64,000 nt of DNA from the NCBI RefSeq assembly GCF_003086295.3, contig NC_092044.1:7032843-7096842 (forward strand), given 5' to 3'. Below, piece after piece: positions 33,460-43,742 of the stretch. This DNA is from Arachis hypogaea. Its lineage: Eukaryota > Streptophyta > Magnoliopsida > Fabales > Fabaceae. Numbering within the stretch: the stretch's first letter is position 1; the number at the start of each line of letters is the position of its first letter. Both the position numbers and the translations under genes were made by a program. The notes below the pieces were generated by a model that saw only the letters and a program-made list of their open reading frames with translations, was not told where the DNA came from and did no database searches.

Positions 33460-35232
33460 TGTGCGGAAAACGGTCTGACACAAAACTCACTGGCAAGTGT
33501 ACCGGGTCGCATCAACTAATAAAACTCACGGGAGTGAGGTCGATCCCACAGGGATTGAAGGATTGATCAACTTTAGCTTAGTGGTTGATTTAGTCAAGCA
33601 AACAAGAGTTGATTTGAGTGATTTGTAATTGACTGAAACTAAATTGCAGGAATTGTAAGGGGAAAGGGTAAATTGCAGTAAATTAAAGAAAACAGAAAAT
33701 AAAAGTGCTGAATCTTAAAGAACAAGAAATTAAATGGCAGAAACTTAGAACGCTAGAAATGTAAATTGCAGAATCTTAGAATGCAAGAAATGTAAATGAA
33801 TTGAATTGTAAATGGGTCAGGGATGTGGGATTACAGAAATTAAACAAAGAAAAGTAAAATTAAACAAACGGAAGAGGAGAAGATGGATTCAAATGAACCG
33901 GATCTCAAACGGCAATGAAAATAAACTTGGAGAAGCATTCAATCAAAGAAATTAAAATGGAAACCGGCAGATCTCAGGACCCAAGAGACTAGATAACTAA
34001 GTCTAGATCTCAATGCCTTCCTAGATCCAAATTCAGAAAACAATTGAAGAGAAATTAAAGATCAAACCGAAGAATAAAGGAATTCAAATATCAATTTCTC
34101 AAATGTGCAGTAACTCAAACAGAGAGATCTCAAGGTGAGATTGAGACAGAATTTCCTCAATTCTTCAACCCAAGATTCAAGACAAATGTAAATGAAATTG
34201 AAAAAAAGAAAACTAAGAGGAAGAGAATTCAATTCTTCTTCCCCAAGACTCAGAATCTCCAAATAACTCAAAACCAAAGGCTCTCCAAAACTACCCAGCA
34301 CAACTAAAAGGAAAAGCTCCCCAAAACTTAAAATCTAAACTATTTATACACTTTCTTCTCATGGTCTTCAAGCCTTGAATTGGGCCTTTACTCTTAATGG
34401 GATTGGGTTGACAATAGCCTCCGTTGATTGCTCTTGGTGTTGGGAATAAACCCACTTGTGAACTGGGCCATGAACCATTTAAGTTTGAGTCAAAGTTTGA
34501 GGCCAACTTTGGCTCAAACTTGGTCGCGCGTTTTATTATGCAGCAAGGCCTTTCTTCTGCCATTGGCGTTTGAGTCCAAGTTTGAGGTCCAAATTGGACT
34601 CAAACTTGGCTCTTCCTAGTTCTTCTTTGGCCCATCGTTTAACCTCAAGTTTGAGGCAAACGCTGGTGCAAACTTGGTGAGCTCCAGGGTTGATGTTTCT
34701 CGTTCTTCTTTGGTGAAACATGGCCAACGTTTGACCTCAAGTTTGAGGCAAACGTTGGCACAAACTTGGTGGCCCCTGGGTGAGGATTTTTTGAGCTGGG
34801 ATGTGGCCAACGTTTGACCTCAAGTTTGAGGCAAACGTTGGCGCAAGCTTTTGGCCTCCCTGGATGAAATTTTGCTCTTCCTCAAGTTTGAGTTCAAGTT
34901 TGAGGCAAACTTGAGCTCAAACTTGAATTCCTCTTTTTGCTTTTTGCTATCCTCCCTTTCTTCAACCTTCTTCAAAGCTTTTTCACCTATCATCAATCAA
35001 TCAAAAGCATCAAAGCTATGCTCCAAATCATGAGCTTGTTTCTCTTTCATAATATATGACAATTATAGCACAAAATCTCATAAAAATGCATCAATTTATC
35101 CATGGTTGATTGAATCAAAGGAAACATGAAATTCTACCCAATTGGCTTACTTATGGCTTAAGAAAGTGCATAAAATCTATTGAAAACAAAGAAAAAAGAC
35201 TAGTGAAACTAGGCTAAGATGACCTGTCATCA
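33460..35232 (-). mobile_element. RE2 5' LTR
   Basis: About 1773 bases, bounded by TG and CA on both strands: TGTGCGG at 33460 and GTCATCA ending at 35232. The minus-strand TATA box TATAAATA is at 34341-34348. 34470-34930 contains an array of palindromic units based on AACGTTTGACCTCAAGTTTG with its complement. The 3' LTR at 26588-26887 matches its outermost 300 bases. Confidence 0.8.
34470..34930. repeat. Palindromic array in the RE2 LTR (CAAGTTTGAGG / AACGTTGGC units)
   Basis: Repeated units such as CCAACGTTTGACCTCAAGTT followed by TGAGGCAAACGTTGG occur near 34640, 34725 and 34810, with related CAAGTTTGAG units at 34480-34610 and 34880-34925. Each unit is close to self-complementary. The array parallels the GGCGTT palindromes of RE1, although the sequence differs. 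Confidence 0.75.
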
Positions 35233-36616
35233 TGAACGTTATTGCTGGGATGTTGAGTGCTTCCTCCTTTCCCTCGACATGATATACTTCTTTGAGATAT
35301 CTTTTGCGAGATGATTTGGAGATCCCACCTCTTGCGAATCCACCATGTATCATGTGGATATGTCTTTCTGGTGTCCGAGGTGATCGTTCAGTTCGCTCGG
35401 TATCTTCATCCCTTCGTCTCTTTCTTTGATCATCATCTCGGGTGGCCAAAAATCGATCTAATTTTCCTTCTCTCACCAACTTTTCTATGATATTTTTTAA
35501 GTCGAAGCATTTGTTTGTGGAGTGTCCACGGACTCGATGATATTCACAATATTCCTTCCGGTTTCCTCCTCCCTTTTTGCCTTTGAGTGGTCGTGCTGGG
35601 GGGATTTTTTCTGTATGGCAGACTTCTTTGTATATCTCGACCAGGGATGCTCTAAGAGGAGTGTAATTGTGGTATTTTTTGATTTTCTCCCTTTGTCGAT
35701 CTTCTTTCCTCTTGGATTCCTTGTCTTTGTCTCGATAGGAGGTCCCTGATTTTGAGGTCTCTCCTAACCGAGCATTTTCTTCCATGTTGATATATTTTTC
35801 TGCTCGTTCTTGTACTTCGTCCAAGGAGGTCGGGTACTTTTTTGATATAGATTGGCTAAGAGGTCCTTCTTGTAGGCCGTTGATGAGTCCCATGATGGCG
35901 GCTTCTGTTGGTAAACTTTGTATGTCCATGCACGTTTTGTTGAATCTTTCCATGTAGTTTCGGAGGCTCTCCCGATCTCCTTGTTTGATCCCTAGTAAGC
36001 TGGGGGCGTGCTTGGCCTTATCTTTCTAAATGGAGAATCTGGCTAGGAATTTTTTAGCTAGGTCATCAAAGTTTGAGATGGACTTTGGGGGTAGGTTGTC
36101 GAACCATCGGATTACTGTCTTTGTGAGAGTTGTTGGAAAGGCTTTACAGCGAACAACATATGGGGCGTCGGTAAGGTACATTCTGCTTCTGAAGTTGCTG
36201 AGGTGGTGGTTGGGGTCCGTGGTGCCATCGTATAGGATCATGTCTGGGAGTTTGAAGTCTTTTGGAATTTTGGTTTTCATAACCCTGGTGAACGGGTCTT
36301 GCTCTTTGCGTGAATTTTCTTCAGGATTGGCCTGGGGGGCTTTTAATTTAAGGTTGGCTTCCAATTACTGTAGTTTTTCTTCCAATTCTTGACGTCGCTG
36401 TACCTCTCTTTGTAGATCTTTTCCGATTTCTCGTTGTTGTTGGGTTTCTTTTTCAAGTTGTTTTAGGCGATCTAGGAGCGCTTCTATTGCCCCGGAATTT
36501 GGTGAGTCTTTGTCTTTGTTGGTTTTCGAGGTATCTTGTAGCGTGACATCCGCGTTTTTGTGTGGTGTTCTATCTTCCAAACCTGAATCGTGGTCGTTGT
36601 CATGGTCGTCCGCCAT
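35233..36616 (-). pseudogene. RE3 gag (Tat/Ogre-like gypsy), two stops, 3' end lost
   Basis: The likely start is MADDHDNDHDSGLEDRTPHK at 36616, just inside the primer site. A coiled coil follows (LLDRLKQLEKETQQQREIGK), then the gag core (YDGTTDPNHHLSNFRSRMYL, WFDNLPPKSISNFDDLAKKF) and a knuckle-like CEYHRVRGHSTNKC (C-X2-H-X4-H-X4-C). In-frame stops lie at about 36363 (TAA) and 36025 (TAG, likely from CAG). The frame runs into the RE2 LTR at 35233, where the rest of gag and all of pol are missing. Confidence 0.8.
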
Positions 36617-36636
36617 GGTGATGGGATGACTTCCAG

Positions 36637-36656
36637 GTTCCCCGGCAACGGCGCCA
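36637..36656 (-). promoter_or_regulatory. RE3 primer-binding site, complementary to tRNA-Asp
   Basis: The minus strand reads TGGCGCCGTTGCCGGGGAAC, the same tRNA-Asp complement as in RE2, one base inside the LTR end at 36658. Confidence 0.85.
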
Positions 36657-36657
36657 A

Positions 36658-37166
36658 TGTTCCGAGGGTTACCTGAAACTGTAGGTCGATCTCGGACGAG
36701 ATCTTCTGTGCTGGTCGGAGTTGTTGTGTCCGACTTGATGGACTTGGTGATGGTGCTGATCCTTCGTCCCCGGAGGGTGGGGGGTACCTGCAAGGGACTC
36801 TGATGCTTAAGTTAGCAAGGGTATTAAGCAGGTATTGAGTAGAATCAGAGTATGAGTTATACCTGGGTGCTCCAGTGTATTTATAGTGATGAGACGTGAC
36901 CTTCTGTGGATAAGATAAGTTAGTTATCTTATCTTATCTTATCTTCAAATGAGGTTATCTTATCTTCAAGGGAACCGCCCTTCTCTTTGTAGACTTGGGC
37001 CGCCTCAGGATTTAGGGCGTGTTCCTCTATTTGGGCCCTTCTTTGGGCTTTCCTGGTGACTTGGTCGAGCTCTTTGGAAAGAGGTCGGGTTGTCCTGACC
37101 TGAAGAGGTCGGTCGCTTTGTCTGTCGAACATCCCGGGTCGGACAACTCGACCCAGGGTATGAACA
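36658..37166 (-). mobile_element. RE3 5' LTR
   Basis: About 509 bases from TGTTCCGAGG at 36658 to GGTATGAACA at 37166 (TG...CA on both strands). A minus-strand TATA box (CTATAAATA) is at 36878-36886, close to a TTATCTTATC repeat tract at 36930-36965. No second LTR of this family is found in the window. Confidence 0.75.
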
Positions 37167-37169
37167 AAA

Positions 37170-37930
37170 AGAATTAACAAAAAAGGTCAAAAAATTAAAT
37201 GAAACCCTAAATACTAAATTATGACAATAAACAAGGAAGAAATATATGTAACTTATCAAGATAAGAAACAAGAGCTCTTTGAAAGAGAAAATCGTTTGAA
37301 TTATTTGCAGTTTTCTGAAATAAATCAAAGAGCATTTGAAGCTCTAAAAATAATCTATAATAAACTGAAAAAAGAAGTTGAAGAGCTAGAAAAACTAATA
37401 GAATCTCCGGAAAATAGTGATGAATCAATGATAGAGTTTGCAGAAATTCTAAAATAAATAATGATAAACAAAACTATTTTAGGAATTATAATAAGATTAC
37501 CTAATTTATGAGGTATAAAAAGATTAAAAAACTAGAAAATAAAATAAAAAGAAAAAGAGCGAAAAAATTAAAAAAATAGAGGAGTATAAAAGAGAATTAA
37601 ACAATCTTCAGATCGAAATTGATGACCTTATAATAAAAAAGATAGAAATAAGAATAAATATAAACAAATTAGAATTAAATCTAGGAAAGTTATAAATGCC
37701 TGAAAAACCATATTACAATTTAAAAGAATTAAAACTGTTAGAAATAAGAGAAAGTGTAGAAATAAAAGAAGTTTCTGAGGATTTAAGAAATTTAGAAGAA
37801 ATTTCAAAATTGAAAAAATTTGAGTTAGAAGAAATGTTGAAAATGATAAAATTTGAAGAAATGTTGAAAATGATAAAATTTGGTATCAGAGCCAAGTTAA
37901 CGATTAAGGGTAACACTTTCTTTTTAAGGG
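37170..37930 (+). mobile_element. Small coiled-coil ORFs with a tRNA-Met primer motif (possible endogenous pararetrovirus or retroelement fragment)
   Basis: Three short, tightly packed plus-strand frames are seen. 37221-37457 is a 78-residue charged coiled coil. About 37510-37694 is another coiled coil with one frame break. 37696-37947 starts one base after the previous TAA (TATAAATGCC). The last frame contains TGGTATCAGAGCC at about 37880, complementary to the 3' end of initiator tRNA-Met. A 27-base unit just before it is duplicated. Closely coupled small ORFs with a tRNA-Met site inside a coding frame recall plant pararetroviruses (soymovirus-type layout is my memory). A copia-like fragment is the alternative. 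No RT or coat domain is present. Confidence 0.35.
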
Positions 37931-38017
37931 TAACCTTCTATAAATAGCATCAGGTTGAGGTGTTTGGCCCTTTACTTCTGCAACAGCAATAATAACTAGC
38001 TAGTTGAGAAGAAAGAG

Positions 38018-38480
38018 ATGTGTTCATCGGCAAAAGAGTACGATGTTTTTCTCTTAGTTTCAGAGGTGCGGACACACGTAGCAACTTCACCATCCATCTC
38101 TTCAACGCTCTGAAAAACAAATCAATCAAGACGTACATGGACTGTCTTATTGATAGAGGAGAAGATGTTTGGCCATCACTTAAGAGAGCAATCGAGGACT
38201 CACACGTGTCAATCGTGGTTTTCTCTAAAGACTATGCTTCTTCGAAGTGGTGCTTGCAAGAACTGGTGAAGATTCTGCAGTGCAGAAAAGATGTTGGTCA
38301 GGTTGTTATACCTGTTTTTTATGGAACAGATCCGTCACAGATAAGGGGTTAGACTGGGAGCTTCGAGCAATCATTTACGAAACATGTAAGAGGTCTGGGA
38401 GACAATGACATCAAAGTCAAAAGATTGAGAGATGCTCTCACTGAAGCTGCCCAAATTTCTGGATGGGACTCCCGAAATCT
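38018..38480 (+). pseudogene. TIR exon of a TNL resistance gene, broken
   Basis: ATG at 38018 gives MCSSAKEYDVFL. Two extra bases (CTCTTAGTTTC) then shift the frame, and the TIR continues as SFRGADTRSNFTIHLFNALK, SSKWCLQELVKIL (with the conserved catalytic-type Glu) and VIPVFYGTDPSQIRG. A TAG at about 38350 replaces the usual Gln before TGSFEQSF. The exon ends SGWDSRNL with a GTGTGT donor at 38481; its phase matches the NBS exon at 15428. The NBS and LRR parts do not follow here. A TATAAATA at 37939-37946 lies about 75 bases upstream. TIR domains act as NADases in immune signalling; this copy is dead. Confidence 0.88.
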
Positions 38481-38600
38481 GTGTGTGTTTTACTGTTCTC
38501 CTTGTAATTTAATCATTCTTCTTAGTTTATATCATGTAAATTCATGACTTATTCTAGTAGTTTTTTTCTTTCTATTTCATGTTATTTGCATCTTTCTAAT

Positions 38601-40777
38601 TGTTAAAATATATTATAATCAATTAATTTTTATTAAAATTATTTAACATATTTAAATATTTATTATAAGATATCACGTTTTTATTATTTTAACTATTTTT
38701 AGTATATATAAATACTTTTTTTATTATATTATATCATTTCAGTATTCGACACGACTTGAATATATACAAATTCTTTTTCTATTGTTATTTCTTCCCTTTC
38801 TAATATGGTACAAGAGCTATGGTATTTTCTAAGGAGGATAGGTTGTTTTTTTCTCATGAATTCACCATATTTTTTACGCTTTTTCTTTTTGTCATTTTTC
38901 CTTGTCTTTTGTCATGCCTTTGATATTTTTTCACCTTATCGATTAGTCTATCCTCTCCGTCTTAAGTCTTTCCAAGTCTAATAAATCAAACACCATTGTC
39001 ATCCATTACTTACTTTCTCACGGAGAAATCATATATTTTTTGTCACTTTCCGACAGTTCATCATCCTCTAACATTTTACCATCTCTTCGTAGTTTACCGC
39101 TTTTCGGCAACTTTCGAGCAGTTCGCCATCTTTTCAGCAGTTTTTTCTGCGATTTTTTTGTGGCATTTTGGTCTGTGCGTCCTTGTAGCAACTTTGTCTG
39201 CACTTCCTTGCAACAGCTTCGTCTACGCTTTCTAATAAAACTATGAAAGAATAAGAAAATAAAAGATAAAGAATTTTTATTGTGCGATATAGAGCACAAT
39301 GCTACCTATTTATACTAAACTGATTATAATTTTAAAATAGCTTAAACAACCAAATTTTCTAGATAATTCTGTAAGAGAAAGATAAGCATAACAAACTTAG
39401 AAAAAGATAAGCATAACAAATTTTGTTTCTAAAAGAAAAAAAAATGAAATGGGAAGGATGATTTGATATGCTCCTGCAAGCTGGTGGATGGAAGATGTTA
39501 ATAATTCACAGCTTGGATAAGTTATGATGAAATGATTGAGGAAGGCGTGGATAAGTTATGATGAAATGATTGAGGAAGGCGTGTGCGGCATGGTGATACA
39601 GAGGAAGATGCGTGCCGCGGAGTTAGGGCTTCCGGCGGCCAAAACAAAGAAGCATATACTGTGCTTGAGGAAGAGAAAGCAAGCAGCGATATTCAGAGAA
39701 CGCATAGAGTGTGGTAAGAGCGATCTTCAGAAAGTGTGTTGAGCGCGGTAAGAGGGATCTTTAGAGGGCGCATAGAGCGCAATAAAAATGTAAACGGATG
39801 GAAGAAAGCACAGACAGAACTGCCAAAAAAAAGCGGTGTGTGGCGGCGTGTTGCAGCTCCAACATCGATAATTTTGGGTTCATTAGACTCGAAAGGATAA
39901 GACGAAAAGAGTGAATTATTTGGTGAAATGAAAAAGTATCAAATCAGCAACAAGGATAAAATTATTTTTCACACAAAAAAGTATGGTGATTTCTCACCGG
40001 AAAGATGATAGCATATATGTTCTCCTCAAGGAGAATACCATGACTCTGATACCATAATAAAACTATGAAAGAATAAGAAAAAAAAAAGATGAAGACTTTT
40101 TATTGTATATGATATAGAGAACAATGCTAACTGTTTATACTAAACTGATTATGAATTTTAAAATAGCTAAAACAACTCAATTCTTTAGATAATTCTGTTA
40201 GAGAAATATAAACATAACAAACTTAAAAAAAAAAATAAGCATAACAAATTTTGTTTCTAGAAGAAAAAGGATAACATGGGAAGGATGCATGGTTTAATAC
40301 TTTTCTTGCGGCAGTTTTGTCTGCGCTTTTTTTCGCAGCTTCGTTTGTGCTTTTCTTGCGGGAGTTCTGTCTGCGCTTTTCTTGCAACAGTTTCGTGCTT
40401 CCTTGCAGTAGTTCAATCTGCACTCTTTTGTGGCAGTTTCGTCTGTATTTTTTTGTAGTAGTTCCGTTTATGCTTTCTTTCGACAGTTCCATCTGCATCC
40501 GTTCTATCAATTTATGCAGTTCTTTTCTTTATTTTGTTATTTTAAATAAGTTTCAAACTCAATTTGTCTATTGAGTTTAAGGAGGGATGTTAGAATATAT
40601 TAGGATCAATTAGTTTTTATTAGAATTATTTACCATATCTGAATATTTATTATAGGATATTACCTCTTTGTTATTTCAATTCTCTTATCACTTATAAATA
40701 TCTTTTTATATTATGTCATTCCACACAACTTGAATACACACAAATTCTTTCTATTACTCTCCCTATTCTTTCTAACA
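38601..40777 (+). mobile_element. Short copia-type LTR element (TRIM/LARD-like) with exact target duplication
   Basis: LTRs are at about 38601-38805 and 40588-40777 (TGTTA(A/G)AATATATTA...TTTCTAA(C/T)A). A degenerate tRNA-Met primer site TGGTACAAGAGCTATGG follows the left LTR at 38806, and a purine tract TAAGGAGGGA precedes the right LTR. Flanks carry an exact 5-bp duplication CTAAT (38596-38600 and 40778-40782). Both LTRs have TATAAATA. The interior has no pol; it contains a degenerate 30-bp minisatellite (CAGTTTCGTCTGCGCTTT-like) split by another element. It inserted in the first intron of the TIR gene. Confidence 0.8.
39234..40287 (-). mobile_element. Second short LTR element nested inside, minus orientation
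   Basis: Direct repeats of about 230 bases (39234-39466 and 40055-40287) begin TAATAAAACTATGAAAGAAT and end GGGAAGGATG. On the minus strand the right copy is followed by TGGTATCAGAGTCATGG (40038-40054), a tRNA-Met primer site, so it is the 5' LTR. The roughly 570-base interior has no clear gene. The minisatellite of the host element flanks both sides (39100-39233 and 40300-40500), which supports nesting. Exact ends and target duplication are unclear. Confidence 0.65.
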
Positions 40778-40942
40778 CTAATATTTTATTTTTAAAATTA
40801 TAAAAATTATAAATAAAGGGTTATGATTATATAAATCAAATAAATTTTAAATAATATTACAAAAAGTTTGTTAGATTAAATTATACATCAGTGGAATGTT
40901 AGAATTCATCAATTATATCAATGAGAAATTCATCATCTTTAG

Positions 40943-42058
40943 GGATTTTTTATTTAAATAAATTAATTAATTATAATAATTACCGAAATAAATAATTTAA
41001 CAAATATTTATCGAAATAAATATTTCTCTCTTATCTCGTTTACACTGTAAACGAGATAATTTTATATGTATCTCGTTTACTGTGTAAACGTGATAAAATG
41101 GGTAGACGTGACGGATAGACACTGTAAACGAGATATTTACACTATAAACGAAATAACACTGTAAACGAGATACATGTATTTTTTTTAAATATTAAAAATA
41201 ATAAAAAATATTAATATTATCAATAATCCAAACTTTTAGCATGTAATTAGTATATAAAAAAGTTGGTAGAAGAGATTAAAATAGATATATTTGATCAATT
41301 GGTACCCAAAAAGGTTGATGAGATATTGAGAAGAGAATGGAAACGGTTATTATTTCCCACTATCTACGTGAGAGATAACTGTTTCAATTCTCTCCTCACT
41401 TCATCAATGTCTCCTACTAATTGGCAAACATTATTTTTAATTTTTAAATTTAAATCAATCCAATTGAATAATAATTTAATTTATTTTTTTTAAATGAATA
41501 TGATGGAAGAGATTGATAACCGTTTTCATAATTTAATTTAAATTTTTATAACCCTTTAAAATGGATATAATGGGAGAGAATGTGAATTGATAAGAGACAT
41601 TGATGGAATAGTTGGGAGAAAATTAAACGCTTATCTCTCACGTGGATAATGAGAGATAACCTGAGAGATAATCGTTTCTATTCTCTTCTCAATATCTCAT
41701 CAACCTTTTTTGAGTACCAATTGATCAAATATATCTATTTTAATCTCTTCTACTAAACTTTTTATGTACTAATTTCATGCTAAAAGTTTGGATTATTGAT
41801 AATATTAATATTTTTTATTATTTTCAATTTTTTTTAAAAAATACATATATCTCGTTTATAGTGTAAACGAAATATACACATTTTACGTCTACCCGTTTTA
41901 TCTCGTTTACACTGTAAACGAGATACATGCAAAATTATCTCGTTTAACGTTTACAGTGTAAACTAGATAAGAGAGTGATATTTATTTCGGTAAATATTTT
42001 TTAAATTATTTATTTTAATAATTATTATAATTTATTTATTTATTTAAATAAAAAATCC
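40943..42058. mobile_element. Mutator-like foldback element with about 500-bp inverted arms
   Basis: The left arm starts GGATTTTTTATTTAAATAAA at 40943 and the right arm is its complement ending at 42058. Inverted similarity extends inward to about 41480 and 41650, leaving a loop of about 150 bases. Exact 10-bp flanking repeats TCATCTTTAG lie at 40933-40942 and 42059-42068. Each arm contains several TCTCGTTTACACTGTAAACG palindromes. There is no coding capacity. Transcription across it would give a long hairpin RNA. Confidence 0.88.
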
Positions 42059-42720
42059 TCATCTTTAGAGATATAATATAAGTCTACAAAATTTATATCT
42101 AGTATAAATGAGTTCTCTCTTGTTTTATTATAATTATATTGTAAAATTATTTTTTAGTCATCGATTCTCATTTGATATAAATTTAAAAGCCTAATAATCT
42201 TTATAAATATGAGACAATATTTATTCTTTAAATTAGCTTTTGAAACAGGTTAGACTCATTAAATTTTTAGAGTAATACTCCAAATAGGTCCCCAAAAAAT
42301 TAGCCGTACGACAGATTTGTCCCCCAGAAAAATTAACTAAGTCCCCAGTCCCCAAAATTATTAAATATGTGCCATATACGTCCCTGCTCCAGGTTTAGCC
42401 GGTTAACTGAACACTCTCTCTCCTATGTGGAGGTGTTTAGTGTGACGTGTCAGGTTAAAGGCTTCCAGGACACGTTGGTCCCTGTACACGTGGCCAAAAC
42501 GACGTCGTTTAAGGCCTTATCAAAACGACGTCATTTTTAATTGGACAGATTAGTCCCCAAGCTTAATGAAATGAATGTGTTAAAACGCAGCGTTTGAATA
42601 AGGACAAGACATCGCTGTTTTAAAGGGGATGATCATGAAATTAGGTCTTCACTTTTTACCCACTGTGCCTCCAACCCATGTATGTTAGTATGTGAGAGAG
42701 AGTTTTTGACTTCGAAGAAG

Positions 42721-43337
42721 ATGATGTCGAGTGAAGGCAGCACGTTAGTTGCAAGTCAGAGACGCGATCGGAGAACTATGGATGATGTCTTCAGTGTTGA
42801 CAGCGGTTCAACTGGCGTCCGAAGGGGGTGACTTAGAAGAGGAGAACATCCTAAGTGTAAGTGCAAGACATATGCCATAATATCCAGGTCTCGCACAGCA
42901 GAAATCCCGAATAGGCTATTCTTTGGCTGTCCTCACTTCAAGGTACTTTAGAGTGGTGGATTTTTGTGGTGCTGTAGTTTTGATAATTGGAGACTAAGAC
43001 TAATGTGATGATTTATGTTCTGTTATTCTGATTGCAGGAAAAGCAAGGATATTGTGATTTTTTTGTATGATTTGATGAGATCTTTGGGTATTTGGTGGAT
43101 GATGTAGTTGATAGGCGTAGATTGGCCTCTGTGGAGACATGCGTGGGTGAAGAATTTGGTACAGGTTTGGATTATTGCTTGGAGGAGAGAGTGAAACAAT
43201 TGGAGGAGATGTTAATAAAGAGGAATGAAGATAGTTCGAAAGTCAAGAAGGACAGTGTTCTAAGCTTGTTTAGTAGTGTAATAATAGGTGCACTTGTAGT
43301 TGTGATTATGTTTTGTATTTATGTGGTGGTTATTTAA
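42721..43337 (+). pseudogene. GRF-type zinc finger, coiled coil and membrane-anchor protein of the MULE
   Basis: Exon 1 (42721-42942) encodes MMSSEGSTLVAS and then the zinc finger CKCKTYAIISRS with NRLFFGCPHFK. Exon 2 (43038-43337) begins EKQGYCDFFV, continues with a coiled coil (LEERVKQLEEMLIKRNED) and ends in a hydrophobic helix of about 20 residues. The donor GTACTT and acceptor GATTGCAG give an in-frame join. Two in-frame TGA stops occur: at about 42829 in exon 1, and in exon 2 where FV*FDE replaces the usual FVWFDE. GRF fingers bind nucleic acids in other proteins. The gene's place inside the terminal repeats makes it a MULE passenger or accessory gene. Confidence 0.78.
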
Positions 43338-43742
43338 GCAATTGGCATTGTATCTTTGTTGGAAAAATATTGTATTTGAATGGCTCATTTTAGTTAAATA
43401 AATATTAGAAGTTGATAATGATGCTAACTTGAAGCTAGTCTATATCGAATTCAAAGTATGCAAAGTAATTTGGCAAAGTGGATTAAACCAAAAATAGTAT
43501 ATAATCCAGGGAGGAATATTCAAATAACATGCATCAGAATGTTAACATAAAGTAGCATCAACATAGAGGATGTACATAAGTTGTTTCAAAATGTTAGCAA
43601 AATAAAGAAGGTTTATTTCCTTCTACACACACTAATGTAAAGTGGTGCTCAAAAGTATTATAAGTGCAGGTCTATTTTCTTCAAAATAACAAGAGTAAAC
43701 ACTAGCAGGTCCATTTCACAATAAGTTTCTTCCAAAGCATCA
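43338..43742. other. Spacer between the convergent MULE genes
   Basis: About 400 bases without a coding frame; the 3' ends of both MULE genes face it. It is AT-rich with no terminator-like feature that I can define. Confidence 0.5.

Larger units (their letters stand above)
26588..35232 (-). mobile_element. RE2, non-autonomous Ty3/gypsy (Athila/Tat-like) element
   Basis: The minus-strand order is 5' LTR (35232-33460), primer site (33450-33432), gag, protease with an integrase-tail remnant, ORF X, PPT and truncated 3' LTR (26887-26588). The two LTR segments align over about 300 bases (for example CATCAATTTATCCATGGTTG in both). No RT, RNase H or integrase core is present. The 3' LTR stops at 26588, so no target duplication can be checked. 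The 5' LTR abuts RE3 gag at 35233. Confidence 0.85.

Noticed and set aside
38996..39299. Frames on both strands in the copia minisatellite (also 40223-40574)
   Set aside because: They arise from the degenerate 30-bp tandem repeat and have no conserved content.
41030..41180. Short palindromes considered as a CRISPR-like array
   Set aside because: They are TCTCGTTTACAC palindromes inside the arms of a foldback transposon in plant DNA, with no regular spacers.
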